DNA of 64,000 nt from contig CANQMO010000013.1 of NCBI GenBank assembly GCA_947624985.1, forward strand, positions 1 to 64,000. Direction: 5' to 3'. Positions 51,784 to 60,884 of the stretch are shown here, piece after piece. Position 1 is the stretch's first letter. Each line of letters begins with the position of its first letter. Position numbers and translations under genes: made by a program. Under the pieces are notes generated by a model. That model did not search any database, was not told the origin of the DNA, and saw only the letters and a list, made by a program, of their open reading frames with translations. Origin of the DNA: an uncultured Oscillospiraceae bacterium (GTDB lineage: Bacteria > Bacillota > Clostridia > Oscillospirales > Oscillospiraceae).

Positions 51784-51893
51784 AATACCGCGCCCCCTCG
51801 TCTTGTTTTCCTTATTTTAACATACGCCTCCAATTTTTACAACGTCCATCCCGCGCCGCCGGGGATATACTGATACCGGGGACGAATGCGAAT

Positions 51894-51920
51894 TTAGCAC
51901 TCTAATCGAAAGAGTGCCAA
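51894..51920 (+). promoter_or_regulatory. CIRCE element (HrcA operator)
   Basis: TTAGCACTC (51894-51902), nine bases, then GAGTGCCAA (51912-51920). This matches the CIRCE consensus TTAGCACTC-N9-GAGTGCTAA at 17 of 18 arm positions. It lies 92 bases before hsp20. Confidence 0.9.
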
Positions 51921-51942
51921 TATTTACACTTCGTTCACATTT

Positions 51943-51976
51943 ACACATAAATTTATTCACAATTTATGTGTATAAT
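51943..51976 (+). promoter_or_regulatory. hsp20 -10 box and 11-bp palindrome
   Basis: ACACATAAATT (51943-51953) and AATTTATGTGT (51961-51971) are a perfect inverted repeat with a seven-base centre. It directly abuts TATAAT (51971-51976). No good -35 is seen at the normal distance, so activation or a second repressor is possible. Confidence 0.6.
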
Positions 51977-52011
51977 GCAGACAAATCAAAAAGATATGGA
52001 GGCTTTCTACA

Positions 52012-52422
52012 ATGTTTGATATGATCCCTTTCACCCGTTCCTACACCCCCAGCAAGATCTGGGACCCGTTCCAGGAGTTTTTCGGCACGGTGGCCCACGC
52101 CGCCGCCACGGACATCCGGGAGACCGACCAGGACTTCACCATCGAGACGGAGCTGCCCGGCTATGACAAGAACGAGATCGCCGTCAACGTGAAGGAGGGC
52201 GTGCTCACCGTCAGGGCCGAGCACCACAACGCCGGCGAGCAGTCCGACAAGGACGGCTATATCCGCCGGGAGCGCACCGACGCCACCCTGGAGCGTCGCT
52301 TCGAGGTCTCCGGCGTGGACGCGAACGCCATCACCGCTCAGTATGTGAACGGCGTTTTGAAGCTCACCCTGCCCAAGCTGCCCGAGACGGTGCCCGAACA
52401 GCACCAGATCCAGATCCAGTAA
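52012..52422 (+). CDS. Small heat shock protein, Hsp20 family
   Basis: The 136-residue alpha-crystallin-type chaperone holds unfolding proteins until DnaK or ClpB act. A short N-terminal arm leads into the crystallin domain (about 32-125), with ETELPGYDKNEIAVNVKEG and the conserved GVLTV. The final NGVLKLTLPK contains the G-x-L hallmark, and the C-terminal tail (HQIQIQ) has an I-x-I-like assembly motif. Its ATG follows TGGAGG. CIRCE control upstream points to HrcA, and a terminator follows. Confidence 0.94.
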   Translation: MFDMIPFTRSYTPSKIWDPFQEFFGTVAHAAATDIRETDQDFTIETELPGYDKNEIAVNVKEGVLTVRAEHHNAGEQSDKDGYIRRERTDATLERRFEVSGVDANAITAQYVNGVLKLTLPKLPETVPEQHQIQIQ

Positions 52423-52449
52423 AACCGGCAAAAGCCACAACACCGCGGA

Positions 52450-52477
52450 CCCCCGGCTCCTTCGAGCCGGGGGTTTT
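52450..52477 (+). terminator. hsp20 terminator
   Basis: CCCCCGGCTC (52450-52459), CTTC loop, GAGCCGGGGG (52464-52473), then TTTT. Confidence 0.88.
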
Positions 52478-52498
52478 GCCGATTTCTCCCGTCTGGCC

Positions 52499-52527
52499 TT
52501 GCAACTTTCCGTCAAACATGGTAACAT
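52499..52527 (+). promoter_or_regulatory. Promoter of pheB-hom-lysC
   Basis: TTGCAA (52499-52504) and TAACAT (52522-52527) with a 17-base spacer, 41 bases before the pheB ATG. Confidence 0.55.
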
Positions 52528-52568
52528 ACACCGCGTGCGTACAAATGACCCCAAAAGGAGGACATATC

Positions 52569-53015
52569 ATGCCGAGCAACGGACACGGACAGTTTTTTCT
52601 GGTGGAGGGCGACGCCCTGCCAGAGGTATTCATCCGGGTGACCCAGGCCCAGGAGCTTCTGGACACGGGTCTGGCCCAGACGGTGGCCGAGGCCGCCGAG
52701 CGGGTGGGTATCTCCCGCTCCGCCTATTACAAATACAAAAACGCCGTCATGCCCTTCCAGAACGTGGCGGGCGGGCGTATCGTCACCTACCAGATCATGC
52801 TCCGCCACCAGACGGGCAATCTGAGCGAGGTGCTGGGGGTGTTCGCCTCCACCGGCGCCAACATCCTGACCATCAACCAGGGTATCCCCACCAACGGCGC
52901 GGCCCCCGTGACCATCACGGCGGACATGACCGCCCTGGATACCACCGCCGAGGTGCTTTTGGAGCGGCTGGACGCTCTGGACGGCGTCATCCGGGCCGCC
53001 GTGGCCGCGGGCTGA
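52569..53015 (+). CDS. pheB: ACT domain protein PheB-type (UPF0735)
   Basis: The 148-residue protein has an N-terminal helix-turn-helix-like part (TVAEAAERVGISRSAYYKYK, about 40-58). The ACT domain (about 72-145) contains RHQTGNLSEVLGVFASTGAN and a late VTITADMTAL strand. ACT domains bind amino acids, and this family (PheB/UPF0735) commonly stands beside hom in Firmicutes and probably regulates the aspartate pathway. AAAGGAGG lies nine bases before the ATG. hom starts 12 bases later. Confidence 0.9.
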   Translation: MPSNGHGQFFLVEGDALPEVFIRVTQAQELLDTGLAQTVAEAAERVGISRSAYYKYKNAVMPFQNVAGGRIVTYQIMLRHQTGNLSEVLGVFASTGANILTINQGIPTNGAAPVTITADMTALDTTAEVLLERLDALDGVIRAAVAAG

Positions 53016-53027
53016 GGCGGGCAAAGC

Positions 53028-54224
53028 ATGGTGAAATACGCGATCCTGGGCTTCGGCACCGTGGGAGGCGGTCTGGCGGAGGTCATGCGCGAGCAGCATG
53101 ACCGGCTCTCCGCCGCCGCCGGCGAGGCGCTGGAGCTGGGCTATATCCTCGTCCGGCGGGACATGCCGGACAGCCCTTGGGCGGACAAGCTGGTCCTGGA
53201 CTTCTCCGTCATCGAGAACGATCCGGACGTGGCCGTGGTGGCGGAGGTCATCGGCGGCGTGGGCGCGGCCTACGAGTACTCCCGCCGGGCCATCCTGGCC
53301 GGCAAGAGCGTGGTCTCCAGCAACAAGGAGCTAGTGGCCGTCCACGGCAGGGAACTGGCGGCGCTGGCCCGGGAGCACCGGGTGAGCTACCTGTTCGAGG
53401 GCAGCGTGGGCGGGGGCATCCCCCTGCTGCGGCCTATGGTCCGGTGCCTGGCCGCCAACCGTATCGACGAGGTGTACGGCATTTTGAACGGCACCACGAA
53501 CTATATCCTCACCGCCATGGACACCCAGGGCCGGGACTTTGCGGACGTGCTGGCGGAGGCCCAGGCCCTGGGCTACGCGGAGGCGGACCCCACCGCGGAC
53601 GTGGAGGGCGTGGACGCCTGCCGCAAGACCGCCATCCTGGCGGATCTGGCCTTTGGCTACAATATGGACCCGGCCCGGATACCCACCACAGGTATCACGG
53701 CCCTGACGGCGGCGGATCTGGAGCTGGCCCGGACCCTGGGCTACACGGTGAAGCTACTGGGCCGGGCCATGCGCACCGAGGGCGGCTGCCGGGCCTTCGT
53801 GGCGCCCCACCTCATCCCCCTGGAGCACACCCTCGCCTCCATCGGCGGCGTGATGAACGCCTGTACCGTCCGGGGCAGCGCCGTGGGCGACGTGATCTTC
53901 TGCGGGGCCGGGGCGGGCCGCTACCCCACGGCCAGCGCCGTGGCGGCGGACGTGGCCGACGCGGTCCGGCACCGGGGCGAGCCCATGATCCCGGATCTGG
54001 GCCAGCCCGGCGGCAAGCTGGCGCCGGAGGCGGATCTGGTCTCCCCCTGGTACGTCCGGGCCGACGCCCGGCCGGAGGAGGTCGGCAGCGTCTTTCCGGG
54101 CGCAAAGCCCGTGTACGGCTCCACCATGGAGTGCGCCTTCATCACCGCGCCTATGGACCGGCGGGCCCTTCAGTCCCGGCTGGTCACGCTGGGGGGCAGA
54201 GCCGCCTGGCGGGTACTGGCATAG
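53028..54224 (+). CDS. hom: Homoserine dehydrogenase
   Basis: The 398-residue enzyme reduces aspartate semialdehyde to homoserine with NAD(P)H for threonine and methionine. The Rossmann motif GFGTVGGGLAE is at the start, SNKELVAVHG binds nucleotide, and the signature LNGTTNYILTAMD is near residue 154. Substrate-binding ADPTADVEGVDACRK lies near 187. The C-terminal regulatory ACT domain is short compared with ~430-residue enzymes, and the separate PheB-type ACT protein upstream may make up for it. Confidence 0.95.
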   Translation: MVKYAILGFGTVGGGLAEVMREQHDRLSAAAGEALELGYILVRRDMPDSPWADKLVLDFSVIENDPDVAVVAEVIGGVGAAYEYSRRAILAGKSVVSSNKELVAVHGRELAALAREHRVSYLFEGSVGGGIPLLRPMVRCLAANRIDEVYGILNGTTNYILTAMDTQGRDFADVLAEAQALGYAEADPTADVEGVDACRKTAILADLAFGYNMDPARIPTTGITALTAADLELARTLGYTVKLLGRAMRTEGGCRAFVAPHLIPLEHTLASIGGVMNACTVRGSAVGDVIFCGAGAGRYPTASAVAADVADAVRHRGEPMIPDLGQPGGKLAPEADLVSPWYVRADARPEEVGSVFPGAKPVYGSTMECAFITAPMDRRALQSRLVTLGGRAAWRVLA

Positions 54225-54276
54225 AATGGAGCGCATGGGCGCAGCCCAAAGTGATTTGTAAGGAGACCTGATCGAT

Positions 54277-55485
54277 ATGCTGATCGTGCAGAAATACGGC
54301 GGCTCCTCCGTGGCGGACGGGTCCCGTATCCGGAACGTGGCGGGGATCATCGCGGAGAATTACTCCTGCGGCCACGATATGGTGGTGGTCCTGTCCGCCC
54401 AGGGGGACACCACCGACGAGCTTTTGGAAAAGGCCGCGGAACTGAACCCGTCCCCTTCCCGGCGGGAGCTCGACATGCTCCTGGCCACCGGGGAGCAGCA
54501 GTCCATCGCCCTGATGGCCATGTGTCTGGAGAGCATGGGGCTGCCGGCAGTATCCCTGACCGGATGGCAGGCCGGCGTGCGCACCAACGCCGAGTACGGC
54601 GTCGCCCGCATACGCCGGGTGGATACGGAGCGGCTGCGCCGGGAGCTGGACAAAAAGCGCATCGTGCTGGTGGCCGGGTTCCAGGGAGTGAACAAATTCG
54701 ACGACTACACCACCCTGGGCCGGGGCGGCAGCGACACCACGGCCGTGGCTCTGGCCGCGGCGCTCCACGCGGACCGGTGCCAGATATTCACCGATGTGGA
54801 GGGGGTCTATACCGCCGATCCCCGAAAGGTGCCCGGGGCCCGGAAGCTGGACGAGATCACCTACGACGAGATGCTGGAGCTGGCCTCCATGGGCGCGCAG
54901 GTGCTGATGAACCGCTCCGTGCAGATGGCAAAGCGCTACGGGGTGGAACTGGAGGTGCTCTCCTCGCTGGTGAGAGCGCCCGGTACGAAAGTGAAGGAGG
55001 TCACCAGGACCATGGAAGAAATGAAGATCACCGGTATCGCCAAGGACGAGAACGTGGCCCGGCTCACCGTCGCGGGCGTGGCGGATAAGCCCGGCGTCGC
55101 CTTCCGGCTGCTCAACACCGTGGCCAAAGCGGGCGTGGACGTTGACATGATCATCCAGGCCAACGGCCGGGAAGACACCAACGACATCAGCTTCGTGGTG
55201 GCCCAGGACCACGCGGCCATGGCGTACGACGCCCTTATGGCGCGGCAGAGCGCCATCGGCTTCGACCACATCTCCGTGGACAGGGACATCGCCAAGGTCA
55301 GCGTGGTGGGCGCGGGCATGATGAGCTCATCCTCCATCGCGGCGGTGGTGTTCGAGGCCTTCAACGACGAGCACATCAACATCCAGATGATCAACACCAG
55401 CGAGATCAAGATCTCCTGCGTCATCGACGCTGCCAGCGCGGACCGGGCCGTGAAGGCCATACACCGGAAGTTTTTTGAGGTCTGA
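54277..55485 (+). CDS. lysC: Aspartate kinase
   Basis: The 402-residue enzyme phosphorylates aspartate, the first step to lysine, threonine and methionine. The kinase domain starts QKYGGSSVAD and contains RGGSDTTAVALAAALHAD with the aspartate-binding residues, and DVEGVYTADPR. Two ACT domains occupy about residues 255-400 and would give feedback control. GTAAGGAGA lies before the ATG. It shares an operon with pheB and hom, an arrangement found in many Firmicutes. Confidence 0.96.
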   Translation: MLIVQKYGGSSVADGSRIRNVAGIIAENYSCGHDMVVVLSAQGDTTDELLEKAAELNPSPSRRELDMLLATGEQQSIALMAMCLESMGLPAVSLTGWQAGVRTNAEYGVARIRRVDTERLRRELDKKRIVLVAGFQGVNKFDDYTTLGRGGSDTTAVALAAALHADRCQIFTDVEGVYTADPRKVPGARKLDEITYDEMLELASMGAQVLMNRSVQMAKRYGVELEVLSSLVRAPGTKVKEVTRTMEEMKITGIAKDENVARLTVAGVADKPGVAFRLLNTVAKAGVDVDMIIQANGREDTNDISFVVAQDHAAMAYDALMARQSAIGFDHISVDRDIAKVSVVGAGMMSSSSIAAVVFEAFNDEHINIQMINTSEIKISCVIDAASADRAVKAIHRKFFEV

Positions 55486-55513
55486 GCGGGCGCAAATAAA
55501 GCGGGAACGTTTT

Positions 55514-55969
55514 TCAGGGGACGGTCCGTATATCCTGGAAAAAGTCCCGCAAAAGCCCGGCGCATTCCGACCCCAGCACGCCGCCGTAGATGGCGGGCTT
55601 AAAGCCATAGCGCTCCTCAAAAAGGTTGATGACGCTGCCGCAGGAGCCGGTGACCGGCTCTTTGGCCCCGTATACTACCGTGGGTATCCGGGCGTTCAAT
55701 ATGGCCCCCGCGCACATGGGGCAGGGCTCCAGGGTCACATAGAGGGCGCAGCCCTCCAGCCGCCAGGAGTCCACCGCGGCACAGGCGGCCTCGATGGCCT
55801 CGACCTCCGCGTGGCGGACGGCGCTTTGCCGCGCCTCCCGCCGGTTCCGGCCCCGGCCGATCACCTCTCCGGCGGCGCTCACCACCACGCAGCCCACCGG
55901 CACATCCCCGGTCCCGACGGCCTTTTCCGCCTCCGCCAGGGCCAGGCGCATATAGTCCTCCCGGTCCAT
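55514..55969 (-). CDS. tadA: tRNA-specific adenosine deaminase TadA
   Basis: The 151-residue zinc deaminase converts A34 to inosine in tRNA-Arg. Zinc and catalytic residues are in RHAEVEAI (His and the proton-shuttling Glu) and EPCPMCAGAIL (two Cys). The C-terminal NLFEERYGFKPAIYGG is also typical. GAGGTGAG stands before the ATG at 55969. It is convergent with lysC and separated from the pta terminator by a short gap. Confidence 0.94.
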   Translation of the reverse strand: MDREDYMRLALAEAEKAVGTGDVPVGCVVVSAAGEVIGRGRNRREARQSAVRHAEVEAIEAACAAVDSWRLEGCALYVTLEPCPMCAGAILNARIPTVVYGAKEPVTGSCGSVINLFEERYGFKPAIYGGVLGSECAGLLRDFFQDIRTVP

Positions 55970-55997
55970 TTGCCTCACCTCGGGGATATTATGGCAT

Positions 55998-56028
55998 AAA
56001 AAGAGAGCGCCCGCAAGTGCGGGCGCTC
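55998..56028 (-). terminator. pta terminator
   Basis: On the minus strand GAGCGCCCGCA and TGCGGGCGCTC (56005-56028) form an 11-bp stem with a two-base loop followed by TCTTTTT. Confidence 0.88.
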
Positions 56029-56057
56029 CGCCTGTATTTTACCGTGCGCCGACGCTG

Positions 56058-57047
56058 TTATGACATATTGGCCTGTGCGGCGGTGATGATAGCCATGGAG
56101 TAGACTTCCTCGGCGTTGCAGCCACGGCTGAGGTCGTTGATGGGGGCGTTCAGGCCACGTAGGATGGGGCCGTATGCCTCGAAGCCGCCCAGCCGCTGGG
56201 CGATCTTATAGCCGATGTTGCCGGCGTTGATGTCCGGGAAGATGAAAGTGTTGGCGTAGCCCGCCACCTTGTCCTCGGGGCATTTGGTCTCCGCCACGAT
56301 GGGGCTCACCGCCGCGTCGAACTGAAGCTCGCCGGTGATGGGCACCGTGGGCATCATGGACTTGACCCGCTGGGCGGCGTTGCGCATCCGGTCCACGTCC
56401 TCGCCGGCGCCGGAGCCGAAGGTGGAGTAGCTCAAAAAGGCCACCTTGGGGTCCACGCCGAACATGCGGGCGCACTTGATGGTCTCGGTGGCGATCTCCA
56501 CCAGATCGTCCTCGCTGGGATGGATGTTGATGGCGCAGTCGCCCATGGCCAGCACCGTGCTGTCGCCGGTGGCGGAGGGATGGACCATGATGAAGCAGGA
56601 GGAGACGATCCTGTTCTCCGGCCGGGTCTTGATCAGCTGAAGGGCCGGACGGACCGTGTCCGCCGTGGAGTATGTAGCGCCGCCCAGCAGGGCGTCCGCC
56701 TGGCCGGTGGCCACCAGCATGGTGCCGAAGTAGTTCCTGTGGGTCAGGGCCTCCGCGCACTGCTCACGGGTCATCTTGCCTTTGCGCAGCTCCGCCATCT
56801 TGTCCACCATCATGTCCATGTCCCGGTATTCCTTCGGGTCGATGATCGTGGCGCCGCGGATGTTGTAGCCGGCCCGCTGCGCGGCGGTGAGGATCTCGAT
56901 CTCATTGCCCATCAGGATGGGGGTCAGAAACGTGCCGGACAGAAGCCGGGCGGCGGCCTCCAGGATACGGGGGTCGTTGCCCTCCGTGAATACGATCTTC
57001 CGGGGACGCGCCCGCAGGGAATCGATCAGTTTTTGAAAAGTAAACAC
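56058..57047 (-). CDS. pta: Phosphate acetyltransferase
   Basis: The 329-residue Pta converts acetyl-CoA and phosphate to acetyl phosphate. Motifs include ARPRKIVFTEGNDPRIL at the N-terminus, ADALLGGATYSTADTVRPAL near residue 120, FLSYSTFGSGAG near 210, and the C-terminal FPDINAGNIGYKIAQRLGG. The GTG start at 57047 is chosen because AGGAGG is six bases upstream and the Pta N-terminus then fits. No acetate kinase gene is adjacent. Its promoter diverges from the XRE gene. Confidence 0.95.
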   Translation of the reverse strand: MFTFQKLIDSLRARPRKIVFTEGNDPRILEAAARLLSGTFLTPILMGNEIEILTAAQRAGYNIRGATIIDPKEYRDMDMMVDKMAELRKGKMTREQCAEALTHRNYFGTMLVATGQADALLGGATYSTADTVRPALQLIKTRPENRIVSSCFIMVHPSATGDSTVLAMGDCAINIHPSEDDLVEIATETIKCARMFGVDPKVAFLSYSTFGSGAGEDVDRMRNAAQRVKSMMPTVPITGELQFDAAVSPIVAETKCPEDKVAGYANTFIFPDINAGNIGYKIAQRLGGFEAYGPILRGLNAPINDLSRGCNAEEVYSMAIITAAQANMS

Positions 57048-57115
57048 GGCTCTCCTCCTATCAAAATCGCTGGAATTTACGACCAATTTCCGGTACACTT
57101 GCGTCGTTTTAAACA

Positions 57116-57180
57116 ATGATAGCACGGGCGTATGGAAATTTCAAGTTTCTGTTTACAAATTCAGGTCCTTCGTTTATAAT
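57116..57180. promoter_or_regulatory. Divergent promoters of pta and the XRE-lepA unit
   Basis: Minus strand: TTGAAA (57139-57144) and TATCAT (57116-57121), 17-base spacer, for pta. Plus strand: TTTACA (57152-57157) and TATAAT (57175-57180), 17-base spacer, for the XRE gene. The -35 boxes are seven bases apart. Confidence 0.75.
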
Positions 57181-57217
57181 ACTTAAAGTTATCACCATCG
57201 GGAGAGAGGAACTGCCC

Positions 57218-57513
57218 ATGCAAGATCAGCAATTTTGCGCGAACCTGTCCCGCCTGCGGCGGGAAAAGGGCGTCAGCCAGCGGAAAGCGGCGTCGGACCT
57301 GCACATATCCCAGGCCCTTCTCAGCCACTATGAGAACGGCGCCCGGGAGCCGGGACTGGCCTTTGTGTGCCGGGCGTGTGATTACTACGGCGTTACGGCG
57401 GACTTTCTGCTGGGCCGCACCGGGGAACGGTCGGAGACGCGGCCCGGCCCGGACACCTTCCGGCAGCTGGCCAGCCAGCTGCGCCAGATCGCCGAGCAGG
57501 CGGAGCGCTATAT

Positions 57514-57517
<4 letters not shown>
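57218..57517 (+). CDS. Small XRE-family regulator
   Basis: The 99-residue protein is almost entirely a Cro/XRE domain (about residues 6-62): [20 protein letters not shown], then [16 protein letters not shown] with the recognition helix. [15 protein letters not shown] closes the domain, and a short helical tail follows. GAGAGGA precedes the ATG. lepA starts four bases inside its end. It could regulate its own unit and the divergent pta. Confidence 0.88.
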
Positions 57518-59301
<1,784 letters not shown>

Positions 59302-59312
59302 ACGAAACACAG

Positions 59313-59350
59313 GCGCAAGCGCCGCCCATCCGGGCGGCGCTTGCGCTTTT
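59313..59350. terminator. lepA terminator
   Basis: GCGCAAGCGCCGCCC (59313-59327), ATCC loop, GGGCGGCGCTTGCGC (59332-59346), then TTTT. It probably also serves the convergent lipoprotein gene. Confidence 0.9.
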
Positions 59351-59356
59351 CATGCG

Positions 59357-60724
59357 TTATTGGCCAAAGATCTCCCCGATATCCACGGTCTCGAAATCAC
59401 CGTTCCACACGATGTCCGCCTGGTCGGTGACGGACTGGAGCTTATCAAGGAAAGCCTCGTGGGCGGCGGAGATACGCAGCGGCGCGGAGGAGCCGCCGGC
59501 GGCCGTGAACGTGCCGTCCGGATCGATGGGCAGGCGCAGGATGATGTGATAGCCGTAATCGGACTGGACCGGCTCGGACAGACCGTACTCCTCCAGGGAG
59601 CTCGTGGTCACCTCAAAGACCGGCACCATCACCCCGGAGGCGAACTGATACCCGTCCGGATTGGCGGCCAGACCCGTATCCTCGGAGTTCTCGTTCATGA
59701 GCTGATCGAAAAGGGCCTCCAGCTCCTTCGGGTCGTCCTGGACCGCGGCAAGCTGCTCATAGAGGGCGTCGGCCTTGGCCTTCTTCTCTTCGATCTCCTC
59801 GTCGCTGAGGTCCTCGCCGGTGGAGGCGTCAACGGTCATGAGCAGGATGTGCTTGCAGGCCATCAGCCCCTGCTCCTCGGCGTACCGCAGGGTGTTCATG
59901 TCGGAATAGTCCGCGCCGTCTTTGCCGTAGAGCTTCGTAAAGAGCTTTTCCGAGAGGATATTGACGCCGCTCATCCGGTCAAAGAGGGCCCGATCGATGA
60001 ACTGGCCGTCCAGATACTCCTCATAGGCGGCGGTCTCCTCCTCGGTGCAGGCGCCGTCTCCGTCGCCGTAGTTGTCGGCGGCGTCCTCAAAGGCGGCCAG
60101 CACCTCCGCCTGGTCGTCCTCGTCCAGGGTCACGTCCTCCCGGGCGGCCAGCGCCTCCAGCGAGCGGTACAGGAACATGTCCTGCTGGGCGCTGGAAAGC
60201 ACCAGCTCGGCATTGGTCCGCGTCCCGTCCAGGTCGTTGCTGTCCCAGCCGGTAAAGGGCGCGCCCATGGCACGCAGGTACTGGACGTACCCGGCGTAGT
60301 AATTCAGAGAGTAGTAGTACTCCCGCCAGGTGACGTCGTCCCCGTCGTAGGTGGCCACCACCGCGTCCGGCTCATAGGCGGCGTAGCCCAGGCCCGGATC
60401 GGGGGTGGGGGTGGGCTCGGCGTCCCCGGCGTCCTCCGGGTCCTCCGTGTCCGCCGTGTCGGTCTCATCAGGCGTGTCGGCGTCATCCGCTGTGTCGGTC
60501 TCATCAGGTGTGTCGGCGTCATCCGCCGCGTCAGTGTCGTCCGGCGCGTCAGTGTCGTCCGGCGCGTCAGTGTCGTCCGGCGGTTCGGTCTCGTCCGCCG
60601 CGTCGGTCTGCCGGGTCTCCGGGGCGTCTTCCTCATACTGGCCGATGGGGCTGCCGCCGCAGCCGGCCAGAAGCGTGAACATCACGCCAAGGCACAGTAT
60701 AATGGCCAAAAGCTTTCTGGTCAT
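59357..60724 (-). CDS. Lipoprotein with parvulin-type peptidyl-prolyl isomerase domain
   Basis: The 455-residue lipoprotein has a signal peptide and lipobox LLAGC (Cys near residue 22). An extremely acidic linker of D/T/P/E repeats spans about residues 40-110. A SurA/PrsA-like chaperone region follows, then a rotamase domain beginning MACKHILLMTVDAS near residue 290 and reaching SDYGYHIILRLP. It would fold exported proteins at the outer face of the membrane. The linker is encoded by 18-base and 36-base tandem repeats (60458-60600), so its length may vary between strains. Confidence 0.87.
   Translation of the reverse strand: MTRKLLAIILCLGVMFTLLAGCGGSPIGQYEEDAPETRQTDAADETEPPDDTDAPDDTDAPDDTDAADDADTPDETDTADDADTPDETDTADTEDPEDAGDAEPTPTPDPGLGYAAYEPDAVVATYDGDDVTWREYYYSLNYYAGYVQYLRAMGAPFTGWDSNDLDGTRTNAELVLSSAQQDMFLYRSLEALAAREDVTLDEDDQAEVLAAFEDAADNYGDGDGACTEEETAAYEEYLDGQFIDRALFDRMSGVNILSEKLFTKLYGKDGADYSDMNTLRYAEEQGLMACKHILLMTVDASTGEDLSDEEIEEKKAKADALYEQLAAVQDDPKELEALFDQLMNENSEDTGLAANPDGYQFASGVMVPVFEVTTSSLEEYGLSEPVQSDYGYHIILRLPIDPDGTFTAAGGSSAPLRISAAHEAFLDKLQSVTDQADIVWNGDFETVDIGEIFGQ
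60458..60600. repeat. In-frame minisatellite in the lipoprotein gene
   Basis: An 18-base unit GTCAGTGTCGTCCGGCGC occurs three times at 60530-60583. A related 36-base unit occurs twice before it. They encode DDTDAP and DDADTPDETDTA repeats. Confidence 0.9.
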
Positions 60725-60770
60725 GGGCGTCTCCTTTGCAGAATGATACGGTCAAGTCTGACCAGACAGC

Positions 60771-60799
60771 AGTATAGCACGTTTTTCTCCGGGCCACAA
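60771..60799 (-). promoter_or_regulatory. Predicted promoter of the lipoprotein gene
   Basis: On the minus strand TTGTGG (60794-60799) and TATACT (60771-60776) with a 17-base spacer, 46 bases before the ATG. Confidence 0.5.
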
Positions 60800-60805
60800 G
60801 CGCCC

Positions 60806-60834
60806 TTGACGGGAAATGGCGGGGGTGATAGAAT
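60806..60834 (+). promoter_or_regulatory. trkA-trkH promoter
   Basis: TTGACG (60806-60811) and TAGAAT (60829-60834) with a 17-base spacer, 50 bases before trkA. Divergent from the lipoprotein promoter. Confidence 0.65.
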
Positions 60835-60884
60835 CAATAAAGTATAGTATTTGTGGTAATTTGGCCTTTTTACGGGAGGGGCTT

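Noticed and set aside
60458-60600. Tandem repeats as a possible CRISPR array
   Set aside because: Units are contiguous with no unique spacers and lie in frame within a lipoprotein gene.
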